Source: Paracraurococcus lichenis (GTDB lineage: Bacteria > Pseudomonadota > Alphaproteobacteria > Acetobacterales > Acetobacteraceae). Taken from it: a stretch of DNA of 34,296 nt. The translations under genes were made by a program, and so were the position numbers. Shown here piece by piece: positions 32,651 through 34,296 of this stretch. Under the pieces are notes generated by a model. The model searched no databases and was not told the origin of the DNA. It was given only the letters and a program-made list of their open reading frames with translations. The stretch is taken from contig NZ_JAUTWS010000054.1 of the NCBI RefSeq assembly GCF_030657435.1, positions 1 through 34,296 on the forward strand. The letters run 5' to 3'. How positions within the stretch are numbered: position 1 is the first letter of the stretch; every line of letters starts with the position of its first letter.

Positions 32651-33773
32651 GCTGTTCAACGCTGTGCGGTAGTGGGGGTGAGTTCTCGTTACCGCAAGTT
32701 GGGGGAGAACAGCGCCAGCGAGCTGATGACGGGATTCTCGGATCGCCACACCTCTGACTCATAGGGCGGTACGCGCGGGGGAGGTTGCCGTGACCGCCTT
32801 CGCGCCGCTTCCGGGTCTGCTGGAGGAGGTGCCGGATCACTGTCGGGCGGAGGGCAAGGTTTACCAACTGGCGTTCGTCCTGCTGTCGTCCATGCTGGCC
32901 ATCATCAGCGGCGGCAATTCGTATCGTATCATCGTCACCTTCATCGAGATGCATCGTCCTCGGCTGAACGGGGTGTTCGGCCTGACCTGGCAGCGAACGC
33001 CGGCGCACGCCGCCATCCGCTATACCCTGCAAGGCTTGGACAGCAACGCGGTGGAGGCAGCCTTCCGTGGCCACGCCAAGCTGTTGCAGGCGGCCCAGGT
33101 CAAGCCGAATGGGGATAGCCCGGCGATCGACGGCAAGACCCTGCGCGGCAGCTCACTTGGTCACGCTCGACGCTCTGCGCTGCCAGAGGAAACCTTCGAC
33201 CTCACCGCAAAGGCGGGATCCGACCTGATCATACAGGTCAAGGACAACCAGCCCATCTTGCATCAGCAGGCCAAGAATCTCTGCGCCAGCGCTGCTCCGC
33301 TTTCCACTTCCGGTAGCTGTAATCGGGGGCGCAACCGCCAGGAGGAGCGCAGCGTGACCGCCTTCGATGCAGCCACGGCCTTCACCGACACCGAGTGCGC
33401 GTCCCTCATCGGTGCCGTGATCCGCGTCGAGCGCGCCGCCCTCACCCGCAGCGCCAGGACCGGTCTCTGGCCCCGCTCCTCCAAGACCGCCTTCTACCTT
33501 GCCACCGCCGCAATTCCAGCCATCCGCGCCGCCTCTGCCATCCGGGACCACTGGAAGGTCGAGAACACCTCGCATTATATCCGCGACGTCACCATCGGTG
33601 AGGATCGCTCTCGCATTCGCCGCAATCCGGGTCTCTTCGCCCGCCTCCGCAGCTTCGCCTTCAACACCCTCAGGGCTAACCGCCGAAGCTCACTTCCGCA
33701 GGACCGCCTACGCGCCGCCATCGGTGGCGTCGATTACCTCCTACCTCCTCAACATTCCACAGTGTTGAACAAC
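32651..33773 (+). mobile_element. ISAs1-family insertion sequence, degenerate
   Basis: Inverted repeats GCTGTTCAACGCTGTG (32651-32666) and, on the minus strand, GTTGTTCAACACTGTG (33758-33773) match at 14 of 16 positions and enclose an ISAs1-type transposase frame. The spacing (about 1.12 kb) suits this family minus an internal deletion. Exact outer ends and target duplications cannot be fixed by eye. Confidence 0.65.
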
Positions 33774-33890
33774 CCTGGGGCTACCTGCGTCCATACCGAT
33801 GATCGGTGCAACAGAATGGACCTCCGGAGTTCGCCGGGGCGGCGCTGCCGGGGGGACCGGTCAGAGCATCACGTCGCCGCCCTTGGGTGA
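32790..33890 (+). pseudogene. ISAs1-family transposase with internal deletion and frameshift
   Basis: The 366-residue frame begins with an ISAs1-like N-terminal region (GLLEEVPDHCRAEGKVYQL, LLSSMLAIISGGNS), then IDGKTLRGSS carrying the first catalytic Asp. Instead of the long stretch leading to the second Asp, the frame jumps to LGHARRSALPEE. In the adjacent frame the DNA at about 33160-33192 reads VTLDALRCQRK, the family block containing the second Asp. The main frame then resumes at TFDLTAKAGSDLIIQVKDNQP. So roughly 50 codons are missing and a one-base loss near the AAACC tract rejoins the frame. The later IRDHWKVENTSHYIRDVTIGEDRSRIR with the Glu and the tail to about 33766 are present; the remainder to 33890 is read-through. 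The product would lack one catalytic residue. Confidence 0.85.
33786..33813. repeat. 28-bp inverted repeat, right copy
   Basis: The reverse complement of this segment matches 30648-30675 at 25 of 28 positions. It lies 12 bases beyond the ISAs1 inverted repeat. No IS5-type transposase sequence is visible next to it. Confidence 0.7.
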
Positions 33891-34296
33891 GAGGGTCTGG
33901 CCGACGAAGAAGCTCCCTTCGTCGCTGGCGAGCAGCAACGCAACCGGGGCTATCTCATCCACCTCCCGAAGCGCCCGAGTTGCAGCTGGGCCTGCTTCAT
34001 GGCGCGCCATTCCTCGCCGAAGGTGGCGAGCAGGTCGGTGTCGACGGGCCCCGGCGCTCTGGAGTTGACCAGCACCCCTCGGGGGGCGCCTTCGTAGGAG
34101 AGGGCTCTGGTGAATCCGACAATGCCGGTTGATGACCAGCCCCAGCCCCGCTCGAGCATGCCGGGGAAGACGGCGCGAGTGACCAGGAAGGTGCCGCGCA
34201 GGTGGACCGCCATCATCCGGTCCCGGGCGGCAACGCTGGTGTCGACGAAGCTCGTCTCGCCGCCGATGCCCGTGCCGTTCACCACAATGTCGATGG
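33861..34296 (-). pseudogene. Short-chain dehydrogenase/reductase, damaged and cut by the window edge
   Basis: The minus-strand frame enters from the right edge with IVVNGTG, then VHLRGTFLVTRAVFPGMLERGWG, GIVGFTRALSYEGAP and GPVDTDLLATFGEEWRAMKQAQ, all SDR-like. Between ERGWG and GIVGFTRAL only a few residues remain; the section with the catalytic Ser and YxxxK of SDRs is missing. After LGRFG a single-base loss in a G-run shifts the frame. In the next frame the expected C-terminus EVDEIAPVALLLASDEGSFFVGQ and the final GGDVML-stop (33861) follow. Loss of the active-site segment plus a frameshift indicates a dead gene, though the G-run change alone could be a sequencing error. The N-terminus lies outside the window. 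Confidence 0.8.

Noticed and set aside
32459..32764. Possible 101-residue protein
   Set aside because: No recognisable motif, atypical composition, and it overlaps the ISAs1 left end.

Overview
The window is about 34.3 kb of very GC-rich DNA. It is packed with catabolic and transport genes and has no ribosomal, tRNA or core housekeeping genes. Codon use, orphan tripartite-tricarboxylate (Bug-type) binding proteins, clustered NtaA-type flavin monooxygenases and the mix of IS remnants suit an environmental alphaproteobacterium, perhaps an Acetobacteraceae/Roseomonas-like organism. That assignment is inference; no phylogenetic marker is present.

Layout. (1) 1-540: broken IS256-type transposase. 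(2) 537-11366: a catabolic block. A GntR/FCD regulator (10674, +) diverges from an NtaA-type monooxygenase plus a FAD amine-oxidase-like protein (10451 to 7717, -). A second minus-strand unit follows: a dipeptide-type ABC transporter (SBP, two permeases, two ATPases) and another NtaA-type monooxygenase (7279 to 537). A 16-bp sequence (15/16 identical) holding CTGTATTCAG lies upstream of both minus units. The gene set resembles known NTA/EDTA (aminopolycarboxylate) degradation loci. (3) 11380-13847: amidase fragment, an intact Bug-type SBP and a multiply broken GntR gene. (4) 14096-30602: a second catabolic island. It holds a DUF1185 protein plus an enamidase-like amidohydrolase; an HpcH/HpaI lyase plus Bug SBP; a complete Liv-type ABC transporter; an HpaC-like flavin reductase diverging from a MarR regulator; an HpaB-like monooxygenase, P450 and ferredoxin; an SDR, alpha/beta hydrolase and Bug SBP; and a third NtaA-type monooxygenase. 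(5) 30603-34296: IS5-type and ISAs1-type remnants around an orphan Liv-type SBP, ending in a damaged SDR gene that runs off the right edge.

The most interesting observation is in island 4. Every transcription unit has a 19-bp imperfect palindrome related to TAGCTTNNYTYNNWAGCTW 33-95 bp upstream of its first start codon, and the best copy lies beside the MarR gene. This suggests one MarR-controlled regulon that imports a compound, oxygenates it (P450/ferredoxin and HpaB/HpaC), opens or deaminates it (enamidase-like hydrolase) and processes the fragments (SDR, hydrolase, HpcH lyase). The substrate is unknown; an N-containing or aromatic ring is a reasonable hypothesis.
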